Positions 6,983-15,880 of a stretch of DNA of 64,000 nt are shown here, in pieces. Source of the DNA: Streptomyces sp. Ag109_O5-10 (GTDB lineage: Bacteria; Actinomycetota; Actinomycetes; Streptomycetales; Streptomycetaceae); the NCBI RefSeq assembly GCF_900105755.1, contig NZ_FNTQ01000001.1, forward strand, positions 5,828,001 through 5,892,000. Direction: 5' to 3'. The notes below the pieces were generated by a model. The model was given only the letters and a program-made list of their open reading frames with translations. It was not told where the DNA came from and made no database searches. Positions within the stretch are counted from its first letter, which is position 1, and the number at the start of each line of letters is the position of its first letter. The translations under genes were made by a program, and so were the position numbers.

Positions 6983-7306
6983 ATGGTTGCCTGGGTTCTG
7001 CTGGTCGTCGCCGGTCTGCTCGAGGTCGGGTGGTCGGCGGGGATGAAGTACACCGACGGGTTCACCCGGCTCGTGCCCAGTCTGTTCACCGGCGGCGGGA
7101 TCGTCGCCAGCATGGTGCTGCTGTCGTATGCCGCGAAGACGCTCCCCATCGGTACCGCCTACGGCGTGTGGGTGGGGATCGGGGCGGCGGGGGCGGCGGT
7201 GTTCGGGATGGTGGTGCTGGGGGAGCCGGCCACCGCCGCCCGGATCTTCTTCGTGTGCCTGCTGCTGGTCGCCGTGGTGGGGCTCAAGGCGACCAGCGGT
7301 CATTGA
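6983..7306 (+). CDS. gdx: SMR-family guanidinium exporter (Gdx/SugE type)
   Basis: This 107-aa protein has four transmembrane helices and works as a dimeric proton-coupled exporter. GLLEVGWSAGMKYTDGFTRL carries the central membrane Glu and the WxxxMKYTDGFTR pattern of the Gdx (formerly SugE) subgroup rather than the multidrug EmrE subgroup. LPIGTAYGVWVGIGAAG is a second SMR signature. ATG at 6983 follows GGAGG by 8 nt; GTG at 6974 is too close to that site. The guanidine-III riboswitch in the leader gives independent support for guanidinium as substrate. Confidence 0.94.
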   Translation: MVAWVLLVVAGLLEVGWSAGMKYTDGFTRLVPSLFTGGGIVASMVLLSYAAKTLPIGTAYGVWVGIGAAGAAVFGMVVLGEPATAARIFFVCLLLVAVVGLKATSGH

Positions 7307-7327
7307 CCGGCCCTCAGCGGCCGGCGG

Positions 7328-10183
7328 TCACTGGACGAACCCGAACCCGCCCCCGTCGCCCGCCGTCGTGCCGTTGTTGGTGCCGCCCCCGTCGCCCGCC
7401 GTCGTCCCGGTACTGGTGCCGTCGGTCGTGGTCCCGGTCGAGGTGCCGGCGTCCGTTCCCGAGGTGGTCGTGCCGGAATTGGTTCCGGAGGTCGTCGTAC
7501 CGGACGTGGTCGAGCCGTCGGTGGTGGCACCGCCGGTCGTGCCGCCGTCGGTGGTGCCGGCGGTCGTGGAGCCGTCCGTCGTGCCGCCGTTGTCCTGGCC
7601 TCCGTCGGTGGTGCCGCCGTTGTCCTGGTTCCCGCCGGTGGTGCCGCCGTTGTCCTGGCCGCCGGTGCCCGGGGTGGCCGTGCCCTGGGTGGGCGGGGCC
7701 ACGGTCTCGGCGCCGGCCTGGAGCTCCAGGTCGAAGTCGGAGGCCGTGGTGCCCTTCAGGGCGTCCTTGGTGTACTGCGCCCAGATCTCGGTCGGGGCCC
7801 CGCCGCCGTTGATGCGCTCCAGCCCGAGCGCGCCGTAGAGCGACTTGTGGGCGGCCGTGACCGGGTCCTGCCCCATCACGGAGACGACGGTGGAGAGGTC
7901 GGGGGTGTAGCCCGCGAACCAGGCGGCGGTGTCCTCCTCGGCGGTGCCGGTCTTGCCGGCGGCCGGGCGGCCCGCGGCCTGGGCGGCGGTGGCGGTGCCG
8001 TTGTCGACCACGCTCTGCAGGATCGAGGTGGTGGTGTCGGCGGCCTGCCGGCTGACGGCCTGCTTGGTCGCCGACTCCGGCAGCTTGATCTCCTGCGTGC
8101 CGTCCCTGGTGACCTTGTCGACCATGGTGTACGTGCCGTGCTTGCCGTGGTTGGCGAGCGTGGCGTAGGCCTCCGCCATGTCGAGGACGCTGGCGGTGGC
8201 GGTGCCCAGGGCGATCGACGGGTACGGCTGGAGGTCCTTGGTGTCGGCCGGGATGCCCAGGCCGACGGCGGTCTGCTTGACCTTGGACGGGCCGACGTCG
8301 ACCGCCATCTGCGCGTACACCGAGTTCACGGAGAGGTCGGTGGCCTTGCGGACGGTGATCTGGCCGTACGACTTCTCGTCCTCGTTCTCCGGTGCGTAGG
8401 CGCCGCCGGGCCAGCCCTGGACGGTGCGCTTGTTGGTGCCGTCGTAGTAGGTGTTCGGGGTGATGGGCTGCCCGGACTGGGTGGTGGAGCCGTTGTCGAC
8501 GGCGGAGGCGAAGACGAACGGCTTGAAGGTGGAGCCGACCTGGAAGTCACCGCGGGTCGCGCCGTTGGTGTACTGCTTCACGTAGTCGATGCCGCCGTAC
8601 ATGGCGACGACCTGGCCGGTCTTCGGGTCGACGGAGGCGCCGCCGGCCCGCACGTAGTTGTCGACCTTGTTGTTCTTGCTCAGCTTCGACATCAGCTTGT
8701 CGTCGACCGCCTTGACGAAGGCGTTCTGCCGGCTCTTCTGCAGGGTCGTGGTGATGCGGTAGCCGCCGGCCTCCAGGGCGTCCGAGTCGACGATCTTGTT
8801 CTTGATCAGGTAGTCGTTGACCGCGTTGACGATGTAGCCGCGCTGCCCGGACATGCCGGTGGAGACGGTCTGCTGCTTGGGCATCGGGAACGTCATGCCG
8901 GCCCGCTTGGACTCGCTGAGCCAGCCCTTTTTGACCATGCCGTCCAGGACGTAGTTCCAGCGGGCGACCGCGGCCGCCTTGTTCTCGGGGTGGGCGACGA
9001 CGTCGTATTCGCTCGGCGCGTTGACCAGCGCGGCGAGGTAGGCGGCGCGGCCCGGGTCGAGGTCGATGGCGTCCTTGCCGTAGTAGGCCTGGGCGGCGGC
9101 CTGGATGCCGTAGGCGTTGCGGCCGAAGTAGCTGGTGTTGAGGTAGCCCTCGAGGATCTGGTCCTTGGGCTCGCTGCGGTCCAGCTTGATCGAGATGAAG
9201 AACTCCTTCACCTTGCGGGTGACGGTCTGCTCCTGCGCGAGGTAGTAGTTCTTCACGTACTGCTGGGTGATGGTCGAGCCGGACTGGGTGCCCTTGCCGG
9301 TCGCGGTGTTCCAGGCGGCGCGCAGCATCGCCTTGGGGTCGACGGCGGACTCGGTGTAGAAGTCGCGGTCCTCGGCGGCGAGCACGGCGTGCTGGGCGTC
9401 CACGGAGACCTGGGAGAGGTCCACGTTCTCCCGGTTGACCTCGCCGTCGCGGGCGAGCTGGGAGCCGTCGGCGTACAGGTACACGTTGGACTGCTTGGTG
9501 GCGAACGTGTTGGCCGCCGGGATCTGCACCATCGAGTAGCCGAGGAAGAACAGGCCGATCACCAGCAGCACCCCGATGACGAAGGTGCCGAGCACCATCC
9601 GCCAGGTCGGGACGATCCGCCGCCATCCGGTCCGCTTGGGCCTCTTCATCTTGTTCCCGCCCCCCGTCGTCTGCACGCCGGCCACGGGCGGCTCGGCACC
9701 GGGCGGTTCCGCTCCGGCCGTTCCGGTCGCCCCGGCCGTCCCGGTCGGCGTGACCGGCGCGGCCGCGGCGACCGCCGCCGTCCTCGGCGGCCTGATCGCC
9801 GCGAGCTGCCGGGTCTGCGTGTCCTGCCCGCCTTGTGCGTTCTGCGTGCGCTGCCCGTCCGGTGTGCGCTGCCCGTCCCGTGCGCTCTGCGCGCTCTGTG
9901 GGTCCTGCGTGTTCCGGTCCTCGGCCGCAACGGGCGGTCGCGCCTTCGGCACCCTGACCGCGGCGAGCTGCCGGGTCTGCGTGTCCTCGGCCGCCGGCTT
10001 CCGCTCCGTTCCCGCCGGTCCGGGTGCCTCCGGCGTCTTCTCCTCGGCCGCCGCGGGCGGCTCCGGCTGCTTCGTCCCGGCCGTCGGCTGCGCCGGGGTC
10101 GGCTTCTCCTCGGCCGCGGCCGGCGGCTCCGTCGGGCCTCTGCCGCCCTGGTTCGGCTGTTGCGGCTGCGGCTCGTCGCTCAT
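7328..10183 (-). CDS. Class A penicillin-binding protein (transglycosylase/transpeptidase)
   Basis: This 951-aa bifunctional peptidoglycan synthase has a proline-, glutamate- and threonine-rich cytoplasmic tail (residues 1-180) with two copies of DTQTRQLAA, one membrane helix (about 197-217), a GT51 transglycosylase domain (EDRDFY at 271, GSTITQQYVKN near 303) and a transpeptidase domain with SxxK (STFK, Ser551), SVN (618) and KTGT (744). From about residue 835 the C-terminus is a Gly/Thr/Asp/Gln tail of short repeats. ATG at 10183 begins the MSDEPQPQ stretch; AGGAG lies upstream. It is divergent from an ABC exporter. The low-complexity tail is common in streptomycete PBPs and may reach into the wall. 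Confidence 0.94.
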   Translation of the reverse strand: MSDEPQPQQPNQGGRGPTEPPAAAEEKPTPAQPTAGTKQPEPPAAAEEKTPEAPGPAGTERKPAAEDTQTRQLAAVRVPKARPPVAAEDRNTQDPQSAQSARDGQRTPDGQRTQNAQGGQDTQTRQLAAIRPPRTAAVAAAAPVTPTGTAGATGTAGAEPPGAEPPVAGVQTTGGGNKMKRPKRTGWRRIVPTWRMVLGTFVIGVLLVIGLFFLGYSMVQIPAANTFATKQSNVYLYADGSQLARDGEVNRENVDLSQVSVDAQHAVLAAEDRDFYTESAVDPKAMLRAAWNTATGKGTQSGSTITQQYVKNYYLAQEQTVTRKVKEFFISIKLDRSEPKDQILEGYLNTSYFGRNAYGIQAAAQAYYGKDAIDLDPGRAAYLAALVNAPSEYDVVAHPENKAAAVARWNYVLDGMVKKGWLSESKRAGMTFPMPKQQTVSTGMSGQRGYIVNAVNDYLIKNKIVDSDALEAGGYRITTTLQKSRQNAFVKAVDDKLMSKLSKNNKVDNYVRAGGASVDPKTGQVVAMYGGIDYVKQYTNGATRGDFQVGSTFKPFVFASAVDNGSTTQSGQPITPNTYYDGTNKRTVQGWPGGAYAPENEDEKSYGQITVRKATDLSVNSVYAQMAVDVGPSKVKQTAVGLGIPADTKDLQPYPSIALGTATASVLDMAEAYATLANHGKHGTYTMVDKVTRDGTQEIKLPESATKQAVSRQAADTTTSILQSVVDNGTATAAQAAGRPAAGKTGTAEEDTAAWFAGYTPDLSTVVSVMGQDPVTAAHKSLYGALGLERINGGGAPTEIWAQYTKDALKGTTASDFDLELQAGAETVAPPTQGTATPGTGGQDNGGTTGGNQDNGGTTDGGQDNGGTTDGSTTAGTTDGGTTGGATTDGSTTSGTTTSGTNSGTTTSGTDAGTSTGTTTDGTSTGTTAGDGGGTNNGTTAGDGGGFGFVQ

Positions 10184-10389
10184 GTCGTGCACGGACTCCT
10201 GTTTCGCGTCGTACATTCGTTCCCGTACGACCTCGTACGCTTCTGCGCCCCCAGGTGAAGACTCTCGCACCGCGCGTTCCGTTCCCGGATTCCGGCACGC
10301 TTCGGTCACGGAAATTGCGTGGCCTGCGGTGTCGTCGGCGCAGTAGGCTCCTGCGCTTCGGTGTCGGGCGGTCCGGGAGGTCGGTTGGC

Positions 10390-11190
10390 GTGGGTGCGGG
10401 ACGGTTGTACACGGCCGTCGCAGCGGGGGGTTTCCGACGGTACGCGACGTATCGGGCGGCCACCGCCGCCGGGGTCTTCACCAATACGGCCTTCGGGATC
10501 ATCCTCGTCTACACGTACTTGGCGCTGTGGGACGAGAAACCGCACCTCGGAGGCTATGACCAGGCACAGGCGGTGACCTATGTGTGGCTCGGGCAGTGCC
10601 TGTACGCGACGCTCGCGATCCAGGGCGGGGGCGTGGAAAAAGACCTGATGGAGCGTATCCGCACCGGTGCGATCGCGATCGATCTGTACCGTCCGGCCGA
10701 TCTTCAGATGTGGTGGCTGGCGACCGACCTGGGCCGCTCGCTGTTCCAGCTGCTGGGTCGCGGCGTGGTCCCCTTCCTGGTCGGCGCGGTGTTCTTCCCG
10801 ATGGCGCTGCCCGCGGACGCCGGCACCTGGGCCGCCTTCCTGGTCGCGCTGCTGCTCGCGATGGTCGTCAGCTTCGGCATCCGCTACCTGGTCGCGCTGA
10901 GCGCGTTCTGGCTGATGGACGGCATGGGCGCCAACCAGGTGATGATGGTCGCGGGGATCTTCTTCTCGGGCATGACCCTGCCGCTGAACGTCTTCCCGGG
11001 CGCCCTGGGCGAGGTCGTGCGCGTGCTGCCCTGGGCGGCCCAGATCCAGATGCCGGCGGACGTGCTGATGGGCGAGACCGGGGTGGGGGAGGCGCTCGCC
11101 TTCCAGGCCGGATGGGCGGTGGCGCTGCTGGCGGCGGGGCGGCTGGTGCAGTCGGCGGCGACGCGGAGGGTGGTGGTGCAGGGTGGGTGA
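10390..11190 (+). CDS. ABC-2 type exporter permease (first)
   Basis: This 266-aa integral membrane protein has six predicted hydrophobic segments and the MERIRTGAIAIDLYRPADLQ pattern seen in the DUF990/ABC-2 permease group. It starts at GTG 10390, nine bases after GGAG. It overlaps the next permease gene by 8 bp, and the ATPase follows 4 bp after that, so the three form one operon. The substrate cannot be read from sequence; this two-permease layout is often annotated as a daunorubicin-type or multidrug exporter. Confidence 0.88.
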   Translation: MGAGRLYTAVAAGGFRRYATYRAATAAGVFTNTAFGIILVYTYLALWDEKPHLGGYDQAQAVTYVWLGQCLYATLAIQGGGVEKDLMERIRTGAIAIDLYRPADLQMWWLATDLGRSLFQLLGRGVVPFLVGAVFFPMALPADAGTWAAFLVALLLAMVVSFGIRYLVALSAFWLMDGMGANQVMMVAGIFFSGMTLPLNVFPGALGEVVRVLPWAAQIQMPADVLMGETGVGEALAFQAGWAVALLAAGRLVQSAATRRVVVQGG

Positions 11191-12031
11191 GCGTGCTCCG
11201 GGCAGGTGGCGCGGGGCGGGTGAACGGGTCCGGGAGGGGCTGCGGGCCTACCGGCTGATCGCCGGGATGTGGATCCGCTCCACGATGATCTACCGCACGT
11301 CCTTCGCCCTCACGATGACCGGGAACCTGCTGGTGACCGGGCTGGACCTCGTCACGATCCTGCTGATGTTCACACAGGTCCGCTCGCTCGGCGGCTGGTC
11401 GCTGCCCGAGGTCTGCTTCCTGTACGGCCTGTCCGCCACCGCGTTCGGCGTCGCCGACCTGGTGCTGGGCTCGATGGACGTGCTGGGCGCCCGGATCCGC
11501 GACGGCTCCTTCGACACCCTGCTGGTCCGGCCGGCCCCGGTGCTCGCGCAGATCGGCGCCGACCGTTTCGCGCTGCGCCGCCTCGGCCGGATCACCCAGG
11601 GCGGGGTGGCGCTGGGCTGGGCGCTGGTCTCCGTGGACGTCGCCTGGACACCGGCGAAGGTGCTGCTGGTCCCGCTGACACTGGCCGGCGGCGCGGCGAT
11701 CTTCTGCGCGCTGTTCGTGGCGGGCGCGGCCTTCCAGTTCCTGGCGCAGGACGCGGCGGAGGTGCAGAACGCGTTCACGTACGGCGGTACGACGCTGCTC
11801 CAGTACCCGCCGACGGTGTTCGGGAAGGACTTCGTGCGCGGGGTGACGTTCATGCTGCCGCTGGCCTTCGTCAACTGGGTGCCGGCCGCGTACGTGCTGG
11901 GCCGGCCCTATCCGCTGGCGCTGCCGGCGTGGACGGTGTGGTCGACACCGCTGGTGGCGGCCGTGTGCTGCGCACTGGCGGGCGCGGCCTGGCGGGTGGG
12001 ACTCAAGTCGTACCGAAGTACAGGGAGTTGA
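11183..12031 (+). CDS. ABC-2 type exporter permease (second)
   Basis: This 282-aa integral membrane protein is a paralogue of the preceding permease, with the matching ARIRDGSFDTLLVRPAPVLAQ stretch at about residue 100 and six hydrophobic segments. It starts at GTG 11183 inside the end of the previous gene, which implies translational coupling. With its neighbour it would make a heterodimeric membrane channel driven by the downstream ATPase. The substrate is unknown. Confidence 0.9.
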   Translation: MGERAPGRWRGAGERVREGLRAYRLIAGMWIRSTMIYRTSFALTMTGNLLVTGLDLVTILLMFTQVRSLGGWSLPEVCFLYGLSATAFGVADLVLGSMDVLGARIRDGSFDTLLVRPAPVLAQIGADRFALRRLGRITQGGVALGWALVSVDVAWTPAKVLLVPLTLAGGAAIFCALFVAGAAFQFLAQDAAEVQNAFTYGGTTLLQYPPTVFGKDFVRGVTFMLPLAFVNWVPAAYVLGRPYPLALPAWTVWSTPLVAAVCCALAGAAWRVGLKSYRSTGS

Positions 12032-12035
12032 TCCG

Positions 12036-13004
12036 ATGTCGGACATGTTCATCGAGGTCGACGGGGTCGAGAAGGTCTTCGACGTCCGCAAGCGGACCGG
12101 CTTCCTGAAACGGGAACGCCGGCAGGTACGGGCGGTCGACTCGCTCTCCTTCACGGTGGCGCGCGGCGAGATGGTCGGCTACATCGGCCCGAACGGCGCC
12201 GGGAAGTCGACCACGATCAAGATGCTGACGGGCATCCTCACCCCGAGCGGCGGCCGGCTCCGGGTGGCCGGCATCGACCCCTCCCGCGAACGCACCCGCC
12301 TGGCCCACCGCATCGGCGTGGTCTTCGGCCAGCGCACAACACTCTGGTGGGACCTCCCGCTCATCGACTCCTACCGCCTGATGCACCGCATGTACCGCAT
12401 CCCGGACGCCCGTTACCGCGAGAACCTGGACCGCCTGGTCGAACTCCTCTCCCTGGCCTCCCTCCTGGACGTCCCGGTACGGCAGCTCTCCCTCGGCCAG
12501 CGGATGCGCGGCGACATCGTGGCCGCGCTCCTGCACGACCCGGACGTCCTCTATCTCGACGAGCCGACGATCGGCCTGGACGTCATCTCGAAGGCCAGGG
12601 TCCGCGACTTCCTGCGCGAACTGAACACCGAACGCGGCACCACGGTCCTGCTCACCACCCACGACCTCCAGGACATCGAGCAGTTGTGCTCCCGCGTGAT
12701 GGTCATCGACCACGGGCGGCTGATGTACGACGGTCCGCTCGCCGGCCTGCACGAGGCGGGGGAGAGCGAGCGCACCCTCGTGGTCGACCTGGAGCGGGAG
12801 CTCCCGCCGATCGACGCGGGCCCGGCGGCGCGGGTGGTGAGGGTGGAGGGGCCGCGGCAGTGGCTGGCGTTCCCGGCGTCCGAGTCGGCGGCGCCGCTGG
12901 TGGCGCGGATCGCGGCGGAGTACCCGTTGGCCGACCTTTCGGTACGGGAGCCGGACATCGAGGCGGTGATCGCGAAGATGTACGCGGACCGGGCCACCGC
13001 ATAG
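12036..13004 (+). CDS. ABC exporter ATP-binding protein
   Basis: This 322-aa ATPase powers the two upstream permeases. Walker A is GPNGAGKSTT near residue 50, the signature is LSLGQRMRGD near 152, and Walker B is VLYLDEPTIGLD near 170, followed by the switch histidine in LLTTHDLQDIE. The C-terminal 90 residues form an extra domain that carries no clear motif. ATG at 12036 follows AGGGAG, 4 bp after the second permease. The VFGQRTTLWWDLP segment is typical of the NatA-like group that pairs with DUF990 permeases. Confidence 0.95.
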   Translation: MSDMFIEVDGVEKVFDVRKRTGFLKRERRQVRAVDSLSFTVARGEMVGYIGPNGAGKSTTIKMLTGILTPSGGRLRVAGIDPSRERTRLAHRIGVVFGQRTTLWWDLPLIDSYRLMHRMYRIPDARYRENLDRLVELLSLASLLDVPVRQLSLGQRMRGDIVAALLHDPDVLYLDEPTIGLDVISKARVRDFLRELNTERGTTVLLTTHDLQDIEQLCSRVMVIDHGRLMYDGPLAGLHEAGESERTLVVDLERELPPIDAGPAARVVRVEGPRQWLAFPASESAAPLVARIAAEYPLADLSVREPDIEAVIAKMYADRATA

Positions 13005-13054
13005 GCCCCGTAGCCCCGTGGTCCCCGGCGCCGCGAACTCGTAGTCTGCACTCT

Positions 13055-13789
13055 ATGACCGACGATGCCCCGGAGCTGCGCGCCTCCGACGCCGATCGTG
13101 AACGAGTCGCCGAGATCCTCCGGGACGCCCTCGCGGAGGGGCGCCTCGACATGGAGGAGTTCGAGGAGCGGCTGGAGGCGACGTACCGGGCCCGTACGTA
13201 CGGCGAGCTGACGCCGATCACCCGGGACCTGCCCGCGGCGCCGGCCGTGTCGCTCACCAAGCCCGCATCCCCGAGCGGCAGTTGGGCGAGCCGGATCGTC
13301 GGCGGCGAGGGCACCTCCTCCTGGGCGGTGGCCGTGATGTCCGGCTTCCAGCGCAAGGGGCGCTGGACGGTGCCGAGGCGCTTCAACTCCTTCGCGTTCT
13401 GGGGCGGCGGCGAGATCGACCTGCGCGAGGCGAACTTCGCGGACGGCGAGGTCGTGATCAACTGCATCGCGATCATGGGCGGGATGAGCGTGATCGTGCC
13501 GCCGGGCGTCGAGGTCGTGATGCGCGGCATCGGCGTCATGGGCGGCTTCGACGAACGCGAGCACGACATGTCGCCGGACCCGGGCGCCCCCAGGGTGGTG
13601 GTGACGGGCTTCGCCTTCTGGGGCGGCGTCGAGGTGGCCCACAAGGTCACGAGGGCCGAACGCCAGCGCCTCAAGGAGGAACGCCGCCAGGACCGACTGG
13701 ACCGCCAGTCCGCCCGCCACGAACTCCACGCCGCCCGCCACCACCAACGCCGCGAGGACCGCACCCGCCGAAGGCACGACGACCACTGA
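13055..13789 (+). CDS. DUF1707 / LiaF-like cell-envelope protein
   Basis: This 244-aa protein opens with the DUF1707 signature: LRASDADRERVAEILRDAL, EGRLDMEEFEERLEATYRAR, TYGELTPITRDLP. After a short linker, residues 85-190 form a beta-rich domain of the LiaF/DUF2154 kind, with repeated SFAFWGGGEIDLREANF, CIAIMGGMSVIVPPGVEV and GFAFWGGVEV strands. The C-terminus is a charged His/Arg-rich tail. No membrane segment is visible. LiaF-type domains take part in envelope stress sensing; the role here is inferred from domains only. It sits 50 bp after the ABC exporter. Confidence 0.88.
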   Translation: MTDDAPELRASDADRERVAEILRDALAEGRLDMEEFEERLEATYRARTYGELTPITRDLPAAPAVSLTKPASPSGSWASRIVGGEGTSSWAVAVMSGFQRKGRWTVPRRFNSFAFWGGGEIDLREANFADGEVVINCIAIMGGMSVIVPPGVEVVMRGIGVMGGFDEREHDMSPDPGAPRVVVTGFAFWGGVEVAHKVTRAERQRLKEERRQDRLDRQSARHELHAARHHQRREDRTRRRHDDH

Positions 13790-13802
13790 GAACGACGGCG
13801 AC

Positions 13803-14390
13803 GCACCCGCCGCAAAGAGGCGCGGAGAACCCCCACCGCCCCGCAGGCGCCACCGCCGGACACCGCCGTGGTGCCTGAGCGCCGCTGCGGCGGGGCGTGG
13901 AGCGGGGCGCTTCTGGCGGCGGTGGGACAGCCGCCGCAAAGGGGCGCGGGGAACTGCGCGACAAGCCCCCACCGGCCCGCAGGCGCCCACGGCCCGGTTC
14001 GGCACCGCCGTTGCGGCGGGGGGCGGAGAGCCGCGGCGGATGCCTGGAGCCGCGGGAGCGGGGAACCCCGAGTGCGGGGCGTGGGGAGAAGCGGGGCGCT
14101 TCTGGCGGCGGTGGGACAGCCGGCGCAAAGGGGCGCGGGGAACTGCGCGACAAGCCCCCACCGGCCCGCAGGCGCCCCCGGCCCGGTTCGGCACCGCCGT
14201 TGCGGCGGGGGGCGGAGAGCGGCAGCGGATGCCTGGAGCCGCGGGAGCGGGGAACCCCGAGTGCGGGGCGTGGGGAGAAGCGGGGTGCTTCGGGCGGCGG
14301 TGGGACAGCCGGCGCAAAGGGGCGCGGGGAACTGCGCGACAAGCCCCCACCGGCCCGCAGGCGCCCACGGCCCGGTTCGGCACCGCCGTG
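13803..14390. repeat. Three tandem 180-190 bp repeats plus one degenerate copy
   Basis: This intergenic stretch (about 700 bp between stop 13789 and start 14495) holds three long near-identical units. The core GAACTGCGCGACAAGCCC occurs at 13951, 14140 and 14319, spaced 189 and 179 bp. Each unit reads GGGCGCTTCTGGCGG, GTGGGACAGCCGGCGC, AAAGGGGCGCGGG, the core, then CACCGGCCCGCAGGCGCC. A decayed copy lies at 13803-13870. Open frames through it are mere consequences of the periodicity. The core belongs to a motif also found at 19821 and 22021. Confidence 0.9.
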
Positions 14391-14494
14391 TGGCCGGGGT
14401 GGGAACTCTTGGTTCGGTTCGGGAGTCGGTCAGGTAGGGACAATGGGTGCGGGATCACCGTGAGGGTGGTGCCGGGTGCGAACGGGTGGAGCAG

Positions 14495-15814
14495 ATGGAG
14501 GAACGTACGGAAGCGGTGGACCGGGCGAAGCCCGCCCCGTCCTACAAGTCCATGAACGCCTTCACGCCCGCAGACGAGGAGCGCCAGCGCGGCGTGCGGC
14601 GCATGAAGACCACGGCCACCGGCCTGCTGCTGCTCGTCGCCCTCGTGTACGCCCTCGCCAAGTGGGCGTCCGGCGCCGGCGCCGGCACCTGGGCGGACTA
14701 CGTCGCCGCGGCCGCCGAGGCCGGCATGGTCGGCGCGCTCGCCGACTGGTTCGCGGTGACCGCCCTCTTCCGGCACCCCCTCGGCCTGCCCATCCCGCAC
14801 ACCGCGATCATCCCCACGAAGAAGGACCAGCTCGGCGTCTCGCTCGGCGAGTTCGTGGGGGAGAACTTCCTCTCCCAGGACGTCGTGCGGCAGCGGCTGC
14901 GCGCCGTCGGGATCGGGAGCCGGCTCGGCGCCTGGCTGGCCGAGCCGAAGAACGCCGACCGGGTCACGGCCGAGCTCGCGACAGCGCTTCGCGGCGCGCT
15001 CACCGTGCTGCGGGACTCCGACGTCCAGGCGGTCGTCGGCGAGGCCATCACCCGCCGCGCCGACGCCCGGGAGATCGCCCCCGGCATCGGCAAGATGCTG
15101 GAGCGGGTCGTCGCCGACGGCGGCCACAAACGCGCCGTGGACCTCGTCGTCACCCGGGCCTACGACTGGCTGGTGCTGCACGGCGACTCCGTGATGGACG
15201 CCGTCCAGGGCGGCGCCCCCGGCTGGACCCCCCGGTTCGTCGACCGCCGCGTCGGCGAGCGCGTCTACAAGGAGCTGCTCCGCTTCTGCTCCGAGATGCG
15301 GGACATGCCCTCCCACCCGGCCCGCGGCGCCCTCGACCGCTTCCTCACCGACTTCGCGAACGACCTCCAGTCCGACACCGACACCCGCGCCCGCGTCGAG
15401 CGGCTCAAGGGCGAGGTCCTGGGCCGCGGCGAGGTGCAGGACCTGATCGCGTCCGCCTGGACGGCCGTACGCTCCATGATCGTCTCCGCGGCCGAGGACG
15501 AGCGCAGCGAACTGCGGCTGCGCGTCCGCGCCTCCCTGATCTCGCTGGGCGCCCGGATGGCGAACGAACCCAAGGTCCAGGACAAGGTCGACAGCTGGGT
15601 CGAGGGCGCGGCCGTGCACGTCGTCTCGACGTACCGCAAGGAGATCACCTCCCTCATCACCGACACGGTGGCCGGCTGGGACGCCGAGCACACCACCCGG
15701 AAGATCGAGGCGCACATCGGCCGCGACCTGCAGTTCATCCGGATCAATGGCACGGTGGTGGGGTCGCTGGCCGGCGTGCTGATCTTCACGGTGTCGCGAG
15801 CTCTGGGGGCGTAG
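14495..15814 (+). CDS. DUF445 membrane protein
   Basis: This 439-aa protein belongs to the DUF445 (YjiN-like) family. Residues about 40-60 form a membrane helix, followed by the family block AAEAGMVGALADWFAVTALFRHPLGLP and IPHTAIIPTKKDQLG. The middle is a long helical, probably coiled region, and a C-terminal hydrophobic segment (GSLAGVLIFTVSRALG) ends the protein. ATG at 14495 is preceded by GGTGGAG; the more upstream in-frame start lies near the repeat block and was rejected. The family has no settled function. Confidence 0.92.
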   Translation: MEERTEAVDRAKPAPSYKSMNAFTPADEERQRGVRRMKTTATGLLLLVALVYALAKWASGAGAGTWADYVAAAAEAGMVGALADWFAVTALFRHPLGLPIPHTAIIPTKKDQLGVSLGEFVGENFLSQDVVRQRLRAVGIGSRLGAWLAEPKNADRVTAELATALRGALTVLRDSDVQAVVGEAITRRADAREIAPGIGKMLERVVADGGHKRAVDLVVTRAYDWLVLHGDSVMDAVQGGAPGWTPRFVDRRVGERVYKELLRFCSEMRDMPSHPARGALDRFLTDFANDLQSDTDTRARVERLKGEVLGRGEVQDLIASAWTAVRSMIVSAAEDERSELRLRVRASLISLGARMANEPKVQDKVDSWVEGAAVHVVSTYRKEITSLITDTVAGWDAEHTTRKIEAHIGRDLQFIRINGTVVGSLAGVLIFTVSRALGA

Positions 15815-15880
15815 ACCGCGCGGGCCGGGGCACTCGAACGGGCGGCTTCGGTTCTGGACTCCCGGGCAAGGAGGCGCGCG

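Noticed and set aside
13868..14437. Three long overlapping frames inside the 180-190 bp repeats
   Set aside because: They follow from the high G+C content and the repeat periodicity; they carry no ribosome site and the three frames exclude one another.
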